Shown in pieces: positions 18,125 through 37,701 of a stretch of 64,000 nt of DNA. How positions within the stretch are numbered: the first letter of the stretch is position 1; every line of letters starts with the position of its first letter. Where the stretch lies: the NCBI RefSeq assembly GCF_000969985.1, contig NZ_CP009526.1, positions 1,054,001 to 1,118,000 of the forward strand. Reading direction: 5' to 3'. A program made the position numbers and the translations under genes. The notes under the pieces are model-generated. The model ran no database searches. It had not been told where the DNA came from and worked only from the letters and a program-made list of their open reading frames with translations. The stretch comes from Methanosarcina barkeri str. Wiesmoor. GTDB lineage: Archaea; Halobacteriota; Methanosarcinia; Methanosarcinales; Methanosarcinaceae.

Positions 18125-18545
18125 TAAACTGATTTATTATTATTTACAAGCTCGCATATAATCTCTAGTGTCGTGTCAACGATAAAATCTCGTATAAAAT
18201 CGATTGCAATTATTCGGGATCGGTGAATCCTTGAGGATTGACGTGATACCAGTATGATATCTATCTACATTCTTGTATAATAATATCTATCTACATTATA
18301 CTTATAGCCGGTTATATAACGTACATCTAAAGTCGGTCCATAAGTTTTTGCTGGCCGAAGTAGAACTGATATTCTGTCAACTGTGATTCCATATTTCAAC
18401 TCTTCGATTGAGGATATATAATCTCGAACTCTTCTAGCTATTTATTCTTGTTCTCTCTTGCGATGGATTCTTCTTTCTGAATTCTCTTCTCTCCCTGCAA
18501 AGGCTTTATATATTAGATATGCTATGTAAAGGCAAAGTACATGCG
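18125..18545 (-). pseudogene. Decayed gene with internal TAA and TAG
   Basis: One minus-strand frame reads continuously apart from two stops. It runs from a hydrophobic segment (LCLYIAYLIYKAFAGREE), through a TAA, then VRDYISSIEELKYGITVDRI and TYGPTLDVRYITGYK to a TAG, and on through IDFIRDFIVDTTLEIICEL to a second TAG. Composition is protein-like throughout. I do not recognise the family. TAG can encode pyrrolysine in Methanosarcina, but the TAA rules out a full-length product. Confidence 0.4.
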
Positions 18546-18761
18546 AGATGTACATGCGAGATGGAAATTTCACGCATCTTAGTGCTTGAAATTATCTAAT
18601 CAGATCAATGTGATGCTTAATGCTAACATCCTGGAAGTTTCCGGGAGATAGGGTTTTCTACCGTGTTTTACGGAAGATTTCCTGCATTGAAGATAAATCC
18701 AGTGAGAAAAGTCGGATCAACATGAGTGTTAAAGGGCCAATGCTTTGAAACGCCCGCTTTT

Positions 18762-18777
18762 GGCGTCTTGAGACGCC
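18762..18777. other. Perfect hairpin in the rpl3 upstream region
   Basis: GGCGTCT-TG-AGACGCC, a seven-base perfect inverted repeat with a two-base centre. It is not followed by T residues, so it is not a classic terminator. Confidence 0.4.
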
Positions 18778-18832
18778 TAAAATCGCACGAAGCTGTTCAG
18801 GTTTTCGATGAGTTGCGGTTGCAGTTACTGAA

Positions 18833-18920
18833 TACTGAAGTTTCAAATCAGGGAACTGAATTTAAAATCAGGTTACCATATACTGAAGTTTCAAATCAGA
18901 CTACTGAAGTTTCAAATCAG
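18833..18920. repeat. Three direct repeats upstream of the ribosomal operon
   Basis: TACTGAAGTTTCAAATCAG occurs exactly at 18833-18851, 18881-18899 and 18902-18920. A degenerate copy (AACTGAATTTAAAATCAG) lies at 18854-18871. The copies are irregularly spaced and there are no spacer-like unique units. They could be binding sites or simple duplications. Confidence 0.8.
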
Positions 18921-18946
18921 GGCCGGTGCCTGGGTTTGGGTCTGCC

Positions 18947-19049
18947 AGGATCGTAAAATCGATCCTTTAAGAGTATGCTCCTGCTAGACAAGCTGGGAAG
19001 AGGATCGGATATTGCAGATGCCTGAAGGAATTAGGGTACCGGGAGCATA
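18947..19049 (+). promoter_or_regulatory. Structured leader of the rpl3 operon
   Basis: AGGATCG-TAAAAT-CGATCCT (18947-18966, perfect) is followed by TTTAA and looks like a small terminator or attenuator. Just after it, TATGCTCC (18974-18981) can pair with GGAGCATA (19042-19049) around a 60-base loop. The start codon of rpl3 is 160 bases further on. These structures may regulate the operon; no r-protein binding site is identified. Confidence 0.4.
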
Positions 19050-19189
19050 AAGCTCTGGTCTGCTCGAGGCACATATGCCAGGCAGGTCTGAATACATCCC
19101 TCCCTACCTGGTAGCGTTCGGGGAATCCAGTGTATTTTTTCTTTTTCCACTCATGTTGGGCCGACCGGAGGGGCTGGCATTTCAATTGA

Positions 19190-21234
<2,045 letters not shown>

Positions 21235-21244
21235 GGTGTGATGT

Positions 21245-21961
21245 ATGGGTAAAAGAATCATATCACAAAACAGGGGTAGAGGTACTCCTACCTACAGAGC
21301 TCCTTCTCATAAGTACAAGGCAGAACTGAGGCATCCCCGTGTAGATGAGAACACGTCGATTCAGGGGAAAGTAATTAATCTCGAGCACGATCCTGCTCGC
21401 TCAGCTCCAATAGCAAAAGTTGTCTTTGAAACTGGGGAAGAACGTCTCCTGCTCGCCTCAGAAGGAATTGCAGTAGGGAGCACAATCGAGTGCGGAGATG
21501 ATGCCGATGTCAGGCCAGGAAATATAGTTCCTATCGGAAAGGTGCCTGAAGGTTTCTTTATCTGCAACATCGAGTCAAAGCCAAATGACGGTGGCAGATT
21601 CGTGCGCTCTTCCGGTGTATACGCAACAGTCGTAACCCACGAGTCTAACAGGACTGCAGTGGCAATGCCTTCAGGTAACATTAAATGGCTTAATCCAAAG
21701 TGCAGAGCAGTTGTCGGTATCGTTGCAGGTGGAGGTCGGGTGGACAGGCCATGGCTCAAAGCCGGAAAAAAATACCACAAAATGAAAACAAGAGCTGCAA
21801 AGTATCCCAGGGTTTCAGGTGTTGCCATGAACCCGGTTGACCACCCATTCGGTGGAGGTGCCTGGAAGCACCCGGGCAAACCCACAACGGTTAGCAGAAA
21901 CGCTCCGCCTGGAAGGAAGGTCGGACTGATTGCAGCTAGAAGGACCGGAATGAAGCGCTGA
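21245..21961 (+). CDS. rpl2: Large-subunit ribosomal protein uL2
   Basis: 238 residues. It begins [20 protein letters not shown] as in archaeal L2, has the SH3-like RNA-binding core, and ends with the invariant [14 protein letters not shown]. The histidine in that segment is important for peptidyl transfer. TGAGGTGTG precedes the start. Confidence 0.97.
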   Translation: MGKRIISQNRGRGTPTYRAPSHKYKAELRHPRVDENTSIQGKVINLEHDPARSAPIAKVVFETGEERLLLASEGIAVGSTIECGDDADVRPGNIVPIGKVPEGFFICNIESKPNDGGRFVRSSGVYATVVTHESNRTAVAMPSGNIKWLNPKCRAVVGIVAGGGRVDRPWLKAGKKYHKMKTRAAKYPRVSGVAMNPVDHPFGGGAWKHPGKPTTVSRNAPPGRKVGLIAARRTGMKR

Positions 21962-21964
21962 TGA

Positions 21965-22387
<423 letters not shown>

Positions 22388-22392
22388 GGTGA

Positions 22393-25044
<2,652 letters not shown>

Positions 25045-25054
25045 GGTGGCGAAA

Positions 25055-27184
<2,130 letters not shown>

Positions 27185-27201
27185 GCTGGAGGGAACAGGA
27201 A

Positions 27202-27735
27202 ATGGTTAAGGAAATTGCAAGAAAAATAGAGATTCCTGAAGGAATTTCCGTTTCTTTCTCTCAGGATGATGTGTTTACAGCCACAGGTCCTCTGGGAACT
27301 GTAGAAAGAAAACTATGGTATCCTGGAATCAAGATCTACGTCAGAGACGGCGAAGTAGAGGTTGACGCGGAATCTTCCAGGAAAGAACAGAAAGCCATGG
27401 TAGGTACTTTTACTTCCCACATCAAAAACCTTATGAAAGGCGTAAATGAGGGTTTTGAGTGCAAGATGACTATCCTGTACGCTCACTTCCCAATGCAGGT
27501 AAAAGTTGATGGTAAGACCCTCATAATCGGAAACTTCCTTGGAGAAAAGAAGCCAAGAATTGCAAAAATCCTTGGTGAGACAAAGGTTAAAGTTTCTGGA
27601 AATGAGGTGACTGTTTCCGGAATCAATAAGGAAGATGTCGGGCAGACTGCTGCAAATATTGAACAGAAGACCAAGATCAAGAGATTCGACCCAAGGATTT
27701 TCCAGGACGGAATCTACATTGTGCAGAAGCCCTGA
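27202..27735 (+). CDS. rpl6: Large-subunit ribosomal protein uL6
   Basis: 177 residues with the two tandem L6 folds. Visible motifs include [20 protein letters not shown] and the second repeat ([20 protein letters not shown]) followed by [15 protein letters not shown]. Sits near the sarcin-ricin loop. GGAGGGAACAG precedes the ATG. Confidence 0.96.
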   Translation: MVKEIARKIEIPEGISVSFSQDDVFTATGPLGTVERKLWYPGIKIYVRDGEVEVDAESSRKEQKAMVGTFTSHIKNLMKGVNEGFECKMTILYAHFPMQVKVDGKTLIIGNFLGEKKPRIAKILGETKVKVSGNEVTVSGINKEDVGQTAANIEQKTKIKRFDPRIFQDGIYIVQKP

Positions 27736-27742
27736 GGTGGTT

Positions 27743-29179
<1,437 letters not shown>

Positions 29180-29188
29180 GGTGATTAA

Positions 29189-29815
<627 letters not shown>

Positions 29816-29816
29816 T

Positions 29817-30748
<932 letters not shown>

Positions 30749-30853
30749 GTAACTTTTTCATATTAGATGTACTATACTTACCAATGTCTTACGGTAAAAC
30801 GTGATCTAATATTTTAATTATTATAATAAATTATATTTTGAATGGTGTAATCG

Positions 30854-32332
30854 ATGACTCTCAGGGATACGTTAGAACCGTTTTTTAACAAGTTACCTGC
30901 AGTAGCAAGTCCGGAAAAACACGTCCATTTTAAGGATAAGCTCTGGTGGACTCTGGGAGTCCTTTTGCTGTACTTTGCTCTGGCAAATGTACCGCTTTTT
31001 GGGATGTCCCAGGACTCGGTTGACCTTTTTGAATCTTACCGTGCCTTCTTTGCAGGTGCGTCTGGATCTCTAATTCTCCTAGGTATCGGGCCTATTGTCA
31101 CGGCTTCGATTGTCCTGCAACTTCTTGTTGGAGCAGATATCATTAAATTGGACCTGTCAGATCCCAAAGATCAGTCATTCTTCCAGGGAGCTCAGAAGTT
31201 CCTTGTGTTTGTCATGATCATACTGGAAGCTCTGCCGCAGCTACTTGGTGGATATATCCAGCCGGATCCAGGGCTCGCTTCTTCTCTAGGTGTAGGCCTG
31301 GGAGTAATCACCTTCCTGCTTCTTATCCAGATCTTTATTGGAGGCGCACTGATCCTTTTCATGGATGAAGTGGTTTCCAAATGGGGCATCGGGTCAGGAG
31401 TCGGGCTTTTTATTGTTGCGGGAATCTCTCAGCAGATTGTTACAGGAATCTTTAACTGGCAGCTTGATTCTTCCGGGCTCCCGGTCGGGCTGATTCCAAA
31501 ATGGATTTACATCGCCCAGAACGTTGGAGCAGATTACCTTCTTTCAGGTGAGGGCGTGTTGTATATGCTGGTCAGTGGAGGTATTCTTGCGCTTCTAAGC
31601 ACGATTGTTATTTTCTTGCTTGTGGTGTACGTGGAAAGTACAAGAATCGAAATTCCTCTCGCCCACAGTGCGGTTAGAGGAGCAAGGGGCCGTTTTCCTG
31701 TCAAGTTAATATACGCATCAGTCTTGCCGATGATCCTTGTCAGAGCTCTTCAGGCGAATATCCAGATGATTGGAATTATTCTTGCCAGCCGTGGAATCAC
31801 TTTCTTTGGAGAGTTCCATGGGTCTACGCCGCTAAACGGGATTATGTATTACCTTGCTCCAATACACAGTCCTTATGATTGGATTCCATCTCTTGTAAGA
31901 CAGTCCTTTTCAGGTTATGGGGCGGCTACACCTGCAAACTGGCAGATTGTACTTCATGTCTTTACAGATGCTACTATGCTTGTCGTAGGCGGAATTATCT
32001 TTGCACTCTTTTGGATAGAAACAACGGGTATGGGAGCTAAACCTACTGCACAGAAGATTTTCAATTCCGGCATGCAGATTCCAGGTTTCAGGCGAAATAT
32101 TAGCAGTATTGAAAAAGTTACCCAGCGTTATATCCCGAAAGTCACCGTAATAGGTGGGGCTTTCATAGGGCTGCTGACGCTGATTGCAAGCTTGCTCGGT
32201 ACTCTTGGAAGTACTAGTGGTACAGGGCTTTTGCTGGCTGTCAGTATCGTATATCGTCTCTATGAGGACATAGCTTCCGAGCAGATGATGGAAATGCATC
32301 CGATGATCCGCTCCTTCTTTGGGGAACAGTAA
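30854..32332 (+). CDS. secY: Preprotein translocase subunit SecY
   Basis: 492 residues with ten hydrophobic helices, the pore of the Sec61/SecYEG channel. Conserved stretches include FGMSQDSVDLFESYRAFFAG-type plug region, GIGPIVTASIVLQLLVGADI, FQGAQKFLVFVMIILEALP, GSGVGLFIVAGIS and VESTRIEIPLAHSAVRG, a cytosolic loop used by ribosomes. Separated from the ribosomal operon by a terminator and its own AT-rich promoter (about 30818-30840). GGTG lies seven bases before the ATG. It should serve export of the surface proteins in this window, among others. Confidence 0.96.
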   Translation: MTLRDTLEPFFNKLPAVASPEKHVHFKDKLWWTLGVLLLYFALANVPLFGMSQDSVDLFESYRAFFAGASGSLILLGIGPIVTASIVLQLLVGADIIKLDLSDPKDQSFFQGAQKFLVFVMIILEALPQLLGGYIQPDPGLASSLGVGLGVITFLLLIQIFIGGALILFMDEVVSKWGIGSGVGLFIVAGISQQIVTGIFNWQLDSSGLPVGLIPKWIYIAQNVGADYLLSGEGVLYMLVSGGILALLSTIVIFLLVVYVESTRIEIPLAHSAVRGARGRFPVKLIYASVLPMILVRALQANIQMIGIILASRGITFFGEFHGSTPLNGIMYYLAPIHSPYDWIPSLVRQSFSGYGAATPANWQIVLHVFTDATMLVVGGIIFALFWIETTGMGAKPTAQKIFNSGMQIPGFRRNISSIEKVTQRYIPKVTVIGGAFIGLLTLIASLLGTLGSTSGTGLLLAVSIVYRLYEDIASEQMMEMHPMIRSFFGEQ

Positions 32333-32416
32333 AGGGTTCTTTTTGAGCTGTAATAAGGAATCGAATAAGAGAGATGTAATGTAAACAAACTAAAGGGTAA
32401 ACACAGGGATCTTCAA

Positions 32417-33064
32417 ATGAATATAATACTCTTCGGGCCCCCAGGTGCCGGAAAAGGTACCCAGGCCAAAAAAATGGTTGACAACTATGGAATCCCGCAG
32501 ATCTCCACAGGTGATATCCTGCGGGCAAATGTCAGGGAAGGAACCGAGCTTGGGCTTGCAGCCAAGGAATATATGGACAAAGGAGAACTTGTTCCTGATG
32601 AGGTACTTATAGGGATTATCAAGAACCGTCTTAAAGAACAGGACTGTGAAAAGGGTTTCATCCTTGACGGGTATCCAAGAACAATACCTCAGGCTGATGC
32701 TCTTGCAGTCATACTTGATGAGATCAATAAGCCCATAGATGTTGTTCTCAATCTCGAAGTGCCTGATGAAGAACTGATTGAAAGAATAAGCGGTCGCCTT
32801 ATGTGCAACTGCGGTGCGAGCTACCACAGGACTTTTAACCCGCCGAAAAAAGATGATGTCTGTGACATTTGCGGGGGTAAGGTTTTCCAGCGTGCTGATG
32901 ACAAAGAAGAGGCTGTCAAGAACCGTCTTAATGTCTATAAAAAGCAGACAGAACCTCTTATTGACTATTACACAAAGCAGGGACTTCTGGTAACTCTAGA
33001 CGGCACAAAAGATATCGACGAGGTATTTGAAGAAATAAAGGCAGTTCTTAAAAAATTTGCCTGA
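32417..33064 (+). CDS. adk: Adenylate kinase, zinc-lid type
   Basis: 215 residues, bacterial-type adenylate kinase (AMP + ATP to 2 ADP). P-loop GPPGAGKGT (7-15), QISTGDILRANVREGTELG for AMP binding, DGYPRTIPQ, and a zinc lid with CNCGASYHR and CDICGG cysteines. The CNC rather than CxxC spacing at the first pair is slightly unusual. Lies in the usual archaeal position after secY. Confidence 0.95.
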   Translation: MNIILFGPPGAGKGTQAKKMVDNYGIPQISTGDILRANVREGTELGLAAKEYMDKGELVPDEVLIGIIKNRLKEQDCEKGFILDGYPRTIPQADALAVILDEINKPIDVVLNLEVPDEELIERISGRLMCNCGASYHRTFNPPKKDDVCDICGGKVFQRADDKEEAVKNRLNVYKKQTEPLIDYYTKQGLLVTLDGTKDIDEVFEEIKAVLKKFA

Positions 33065-33244
33065 ATTCTTCATTTCTTTTTCATTTTATTAAATCTTCTA
33101 ACTTTTTTATTATACCTCTATGTTTTGTTATTTATCGAAATGCCTTTGCTTTTTTCGCATTCATTTGATTCAAATAATTTGTATTTAAATAATATGTGGC
33201 TATTTATATCAACAAAAAATACATTACGGAGAAACTGAGTTAAT

Positions 33245-33523
33245 ATGACTGAAAACTCGATCGATGAACTGGTTAACTGGGTTATCAGCGTTGATCGCCG
33301 TTTGATTCTGATGGACTCCATGAAAAGGCACCCCTTTGTAAGGGCTTCGGATATTGCTCATGAGACAAGCCGATCCACACAGAATATCAGCCATGCTTTA
33401 AAGGAACTTGAGAGTAAGGGCTTAATTCAGTGTTTGACTCCTGAAAAAACCACATGGAGAAAGTATATCCTGACAGAAGAGGGAAAAACAGTTTTAGAAA
33501 AACTGGATGGAAAATACCTTTGA
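33245..33523 (+). CDS. Winged-helix transcriptional regulator
   Basis: 92 residues, a single wHTH domain (VDRRLILMDSMKRHPFVRAS, TQNISHALKELESKGLIQCL, TWRKYILTEEGKTVLEKL) of the ArsR/MarR-like type common in methanogens. No ligand domain. The upstream TTTATAT-like element at about 33200 suggests its own promoter. Regulated targets are unknown. Confidence 0.8.
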   Translation: MTENSIDELVNWVISVDRRLILMDSMKRHPFVRASDIAHETSRSTQNISHALKELESKGLIQCLTPEKTTWRKYILTEEGKTVLEKLDGKYL

Positions 33524-33546
33524 TTATTGAGATTCTTGGAACCAGA

Positions 33547-33785
33547 TTTCTATTTAAGTGCTTGCTGGTTGAGACATTTTTCTATTTAAGTACTTGCTGG
33601 TTGAGACATTTATCTGAAAATATTGATATATTGACCTGAAATAACTACAGTATTAATCTGAAATAACTACAGTATTAATCCGAAATAACTACGTATTAAT
33701 CTGAACATACCGATATATTGCCTAAATAATCATAGTATAATCTGGAATAACCACAGTATTAACTTGAATAACCAAATTATTAACC
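33547..33785. repeat. Two families of short tandem repeats
   Basis: Two near-identical copies of a 33-base unit (TTTCTATTTAAGTGCTTGCT...) run from 33547 to about 33612. Four to five diverged copies of a roughly 22-base unit (CTGAAATAACTACAGTATTA) run from about 33635 to 33785. They are contiguous, with no unique spacers, so not CRISPR. The rest of 33786-34213 shows no gene. Confidence 0.7.
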
Positions 33786-34213
33786 TGAAACAAAGAATTT
33801 TTACTCAAGGGGGGTTTCAAGGCTTTGAGTTTCTTCGATTTCACTTTCCTGTAATATGTTTAAATGCGGGTTTTTGTCCTCAAATTGAAATGTTCTCATA
33901 CCTTTTTACCAGCTCAAAGTTTGCTCTGTCAACAGATTTTTAACTCTACAGTGTTTTACTTGCTTTTTCCCGCCTGTGATTTCTTTGCTATTCCGGAGAG
34001 GACTTTGCATTAATTTCATAGAATAGTATAACTTATATATACATCGACACTTATTAACCAGAACTACCTGCGTAATCGTTTGAAATTGGCTCCGTACTTG
34101 AGCTGATTTATCACGATTTTACAATAATTTAAGCTTGTCAAGCTTCTATTATTGGAATTCTTCTACATTTGAAGATCTCAGAATAACTATTGAATCTGAA
34201 TGGTGAGGACAAC

Positions 34214-34834
34214 TTGGTTTCGGAGACATTAAAAACTCAAATAGACCGGTTCCTGCTGGCTCTCGGTTTTTCCCTTATGATTGGGATTATGATTCTCGGG
34301 CAGAGTTTCAGGGAGGCTGTCGGGGAAGTAGTAGGGACTTTAATGAATCCCGTACTTGCTCTGGTCGGGCAGGAGAATTTCTATCTAATCCTTTTGGTAA
34401 TGGCATCTATTACTGCTATTTACGCATCCCTTATCCAGAAATACACAATTGACTGGGACCTCATGAGGAATACCCAGGAACGCATGAAGGTTTTCCAGAA
34501 GGAATTCCGGGAGGCACAGCTTTCTCAGAACACTTATATGCTTAAAAAACTGGAAGAACAACGCCAAACAATGATGGAAGACCAGATGAAGATGTCCAAG
34601 CAGCAGTTCAAGCCTATGGCTTACATCAGTATTATTTCGGTTCCTCTCTTCATGTGGGCTTATTATTACATCAGTGGGCACGGAAGCGCCACGATGGTTT
34701 TTCCTTTCTGGGGTGAACAGTTGTTGACAACCCATGCTTTTTGGTACTTCCAGAACTGGTTATACTGGTACTTTATTTGTTCTCTTGGAGTTAGCCAGTT
34801 TATCAGAAAGGCACTGGATATCGGTGGGGTCTGA
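34214..34834 (+). CDS. EMC3/TMCO1 (DUF106) family membrane protein
   Basis: 206 residues with three membrane segments and a cytosolic coiled-coil (MRNTQERMKVFQKEFREAQL, KMSKQQFKPMA). This is the archaeal DUF106 family, part of the Oxa1/YidC/GET1/EMC3 superfamily of membrane-protein insertases. Its place between secY-adk and cmk is conserved in archaea and supports a role in membrane insertion. The TTG at 34214 is five bases after GGTGAGG; an earlier TTG at 34190 lacks a site. Overlaps cmk by one base. Confidence 0.88.
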   Translation: MVSETLKTQIDRFLLALGFSLMIGIMILGQSFREAVGEVVGTLMNPVLALVGQENFYLILLVMASITAIYASLIQKYTIDWDLMRNTQERMKVFQKEFREAQLSQNTYMLKKLEEQRQTMMEDQMKMSKQQFKPMAYISIISVPLFMWAYYYISGHGSATMVFPFWGEQLLTTHAFWYFQNWLYWYFICSLGVSQFIRKALDIGGV

Positions 34835-35376
34835 TGCGGATAACAGTTAGCGGGCTTCCCGGAAGTGGGACAACAACGGTTTCAAAGCTCCTTGCAGAAT
34901 ACTATGAACTTGAACTGATCTCCTCGGGTGAAATTTTCAGGAGGATAGCCAGGGAGAAGGAAATGAGCCTGGCAGAATTCGGAGCTATGGCCGAAAAAGA
35001 CCCTTCAATTGACCTGGCTATTGATAAAAATCAGAGGGAAGTTATCCACAGTCATGAAAAGCTGATCCTCGAAAGCAGGCTTGCAGGCCATATGGCCAAA
35101 GAAGTCCCAAATGTACTTAAAATCTGGATAAAGGCTCCGCTACCTGTACGGGTAAAACGAATCTTGAGGCGGGAAAAATCAGTCTCTTTTGACGAAGAGC
35201 TCGAAAGAACAGTTGAGAGGGAAAAATCTGAGGCCCTCCGCTATATGAACTATTACAATATCGATATTGACGACCTCTCAATTTACGACATCGTTATTGA
35301 TTCTGAAAAATGGAATCAGTACCAGATTCTTGACATTTTGAAGGTAGCTATCGATTCTCTCGTAGGGCCAGAGTAA
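34834..35376 (+). CDS. cmk: Cytidylate kinase, archaeal type
   Basis: 180 residues. P-loop GLPGSGTTT (7-15), followed by LISSGEIFRRIAREKEMSLA and a LILESRLAGHMA block. It phosphorylates CMP/dCMP with ATP. Start overlaps the stop of the DUF106 gene (TGATG). Confidence 0.93.
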   Translation: MRITVSGLPGSGTTTVSKLLAEYYELELISSGEIFRRIAREKEMSLAEFGAMAEKDPSIDLAIDKNQREVIHSHEKLILESRLAGHMAKEVPNVLKIWIKAPLPVRVKRILRREKSVSFDEELERTVEREKSEALRYMNYYNIDIDDLSIYDIVIDSEKWNQYQILDILKVAIDSLVGPE

Positions 35377-35485
35377 TTTCCCTCAATTTGTTAAAGGCTG
35401 GATTTTTATACAAAGCGTAGAGTTTTATCTGCCGGAACCTGATATACTGATATTACAGCAATCATAAGTAGTCGGCATATGATCT

Positions 35486-35565
35486 CTCTTAATATTGAAC
35501 TCTCTTAATATTGAACTCTCTTAATATTGAACTCTCTTAATATTGAACTCTCTTAATATTGAACT
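35486..35565. repeat. Five perfect 16-bp tandem repeats
   Basis: CTCTTAATATTGAACT is repeated five times without interruption, followed by a decayed sixth copy. Further on (about 35730-35808), three diverged copies of a unit like CTACTGTATATCCATCATGT appear. No gene lies in 35377-35844. Confidence 0.9.
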
Positions 35566-35844
35566 CTCTCTTCATTAATACTGAACTAATAATGCTGTAA
35601 TTTCTTCTTACATGCATTAAGGGAATTTCCGTAAATCTTTTTGTAAATCTCAGGTCTATAACTCTCAAATTTATAGATCTCAGATTTATTTTCACTAAGG
35701 GTCGTTCTCATTATGCATGTGTTACCAGCTACTGTATATCCTTCACGTTTACGTCATACCGTATATCCATCATGTTTATGTCAAGCTACTGTATATCCAT
35801 CATGTTTACATTTATAAATTCAATTCAGGAGTTTTTGAAAAACT

Positions 35845-36861
35845 ATGTCACCTGCTGGCAAATTGCCGTCCGAAGCTGAAAGAATTCTGGTCCGGAAATC
35901 CGGTGCCTGGACAAACCCCTCTTACGGTTCTTACCCGGAAAAGCGTCCTATTCTTGAATATATTGAGAAAGGGGTTGTAAATATTGATAAACCAAAGGGG
36001 CCGACAAGTCACGAGGTTGCAGCCTGGGTAAAAGCTATTCTGGGCGTGAGTACGGCAGGGCATGCAGGCTCACTTGATCCCAAGGTTACAGGGCTTTTGC
36101 CCACTTTACTCGGAAAGGCTACAAAGGCAGTCCCTGCTCTGCGCCTTTCTGGAAAGGAATATGTCTGCCTTCTGAAGCTTCATAAGGAAATGCCTCAAAA
36201 ACTGGTCAGGAAGGTCTGTGAGGAATTTACAGGCCCTATCTACCAGATGCCTCCTATCAAATCAGCTGTCAAACGCGTTATCAGGATAAGGACGATCTAT
36301 TACCTTGAAGTGCTTGAAATTGAAGGGAGTTTTGTGCTCTTTCGCGTGGGATGCGAAGCCGGGACTTACATCAGAAAACTCTGTCACGATATTGGACTTG
36401 CTCTTGGTTGCGGCGGACATATGCAGGAACTCAGGAGGACAAAAGCAGGCCCGTTTACCGAGGAAACACTTGTCACCCTCCAGGATCTCAAAGATGCATA
36501 TGTACTCTGGAAGGAAGACGGGGATGAGTCTGAAATCCGGCGTGTAATCATGCCAATGGAAACGGCTGTATCTCACCTTCCCAAGATTATCCTGCGGGAC
36601 AGTGCAGTAGATGCAATCTGTTCAGGGGCTGCTCTGGCAGTTCCGGGCATAACAAGCCTGGATGCGAACCTTAAGAAAGGAGAGCTTATAGCGTTGTTTA
36701 CCCTTAAAGGTGAGCTCGTTGCCCTTGCAAAAGCTGAAATGAGTACAGAAGAGCTCCTCAAAGCTTCAACCGGACTTGCAGCTACCTCAGTCCGAATTAT
36801 GATGGAGATAGGAACCTATCCAAAGGGTTGGACTAAAAAAGAGTATGGTGTTGAATCCTAA
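35845..36861 (+). CDS. truB: tRNA/rRNA pseudouridine synthase Cbf5
   Basis: 338 residues. The TruB-family core has NIDKPKGPTSHEVAAWVK and the catalytic aspartate D78 in HAGSLDPKVTG. The C-terminal PUA domain (about 250-330) includes GAALAVPGI and GELVALAKAEM. In archaea Cbf5 acts with Nop10, Gar1 and L7Ae on H/ACA guide RNAs and also modifies tRNA position 55. CAGGAG lies about 13 bases upstream. Confidence 0.94.
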   Translation: MSPAGKLPSEAERILVRKSGAWTNPSYGSYPEKRPILEYIEKGVVNIDKPKGPTSHEVAAWVKAILGVSTAGHAGSLDPKVTGLLPTLLGKATKAVPALRLSGKEYVCLLKLHKEMPQKLVRKVCEEFTGPIYQMPPIKSAVKRVIRIRTIYYLEVLEIEGSFVLFRVGCEAGTYIRKLCHDIGLALGCGGHMQELRRTKAGPFTEETLVTLQDLKDAYVLWKEDGDESEIRRVIMPMETAVSHLPKIILRDSAVDAICSGAALAVPGITSLDANLKKGELIALFTLKGELVALAKAEMSTEELLKASTGLAATSVRIMMEIGTYPKGWTKKEYGVES

Positions 36862-37083
36862 CCTATAAAACTCTTTTAGGGCCTCCCTCTTTTAGAATAA
36901 AGTTTATATATCACTATTCCTTTATGGTATAAGTCGTGCCATAAGCTTTATGCCAACCTTTCCAAAGCAACTTTTCTAAAGGAAAGCTTGACCACAATCT
37001 TTCTAAGAGAAAGCTTGATCAAAGGCTAGGTATAATTCACGTATAAAGAGTTGTGGCATAAACGAGTCGTGTCTAAGTTTTGT
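36862..37083. other. Spacer before tRNA-Ser with short repeats
   Basis: A TATA-like GTTTATATATC lies at about 36902. Two copies of a 21-base unit (TTTCTAARGRAAAGCTTGAY) occur near 36973 and 37001. It probably holds the tRNA promoter. Confidence 0.4.
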
Positions 37084-37166
37084 GCCGAGGTAGTCTAGTG
37101 GTAGGGCGCAAGCCTGGAAAGCTTGTGGGGCCTAGCCCCTCGGGAGTTCGAATCTCCCCCTCGGCG
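37084..37166 (+). tRNA. tRNA-Ser, anticodon GGA
   Basis: The acceptor stem GCCGAGG pairs with CCTCGGC, discriminator G. The anticodon stem CAAGC/GCTTG encloses CT-GGA-AA (anticodon 37116-37118). The long variable arm (TGGGGCCTAGCCCCTC) identifies a class II tRNA, and GTTCGAATC is the T loop. CCA is not encoded. Confidence 0.97.
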
Positions 37167-37701
37167 TATTTTCTTAAGCCTTTTCTAAATTAGGTTTATA
37201 AGCTCTTTCTAAATTACGTTTAAATCTGCAGACATCTCCGGTCCTTTTGTTGCAAATATAGCTTCTAATAATTAGTTTTATCTTGAAGAACCAATAGTTG
37301 AATCCCTCCGAAAAAAAGATCAAGAGGAAGATTTCCACTGTACCTGCAGTGTTGAATACTTCTTCTATAAAAAGCAGGTTAAAAGGATCGTAAATACTTG
37401 AGGTTTTGATTGAAGTTGAATAGATTCTTGCTCCTGGGACTGATGAGTCTATGTTTTTGCTGGAACCGGTTGTAAGTTTGTAAAAAAGGCTCTCAATTAA
37501 AAGAGATAGGATTTGTAGAATGGGACTGTGAATAAAAATCTTTTAAAAGCATGGGAGAGATGGGATAATACAGAAATTATGATCGAAAAAAATAAGTTAA
37601 TCTGACAATGTCAAGGTAAGAACCCCGTTGAAAAATGATCGATTGATTTCAGGCGGGAATGAAAATAATAAACGGAAACAAACAGAGAAGGAATATTGAA
37701 A
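37167..37701. other. Gap between tRNA-Ser and the ABC genes
   Basis: No supported gene. A plus-strand stretch near 37285-37401 reads like protein for about 39 codons (EEPIVESLRKKDQEEDFHC) but has no start. No copy of the tRNA 3' end was seen that would mark an integration site. Confidence 0.45.

Noticed and set aside
18503-18515. CTTTATATATT as the promoter of the rpl3 operon
   Set aside because: It fits a TATA box but lies about 700 bases upstream, within the decayed gene at 18125-18545, and terminator-like hairpins intervene. Left unassigned.
33547-33785. CRISPR array
   Set aside because: Repeats are contiguous or diverged with no unique spacers of constant size, and no cas genes are present. 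The same applies to the arrays at 35486, 55496 and 55766.
37084-37166. tRNA-Ser as an integration site for the ABC/IS block
   Set aside because: No downstream copy of the tRNA 3' end and no integrase were found.
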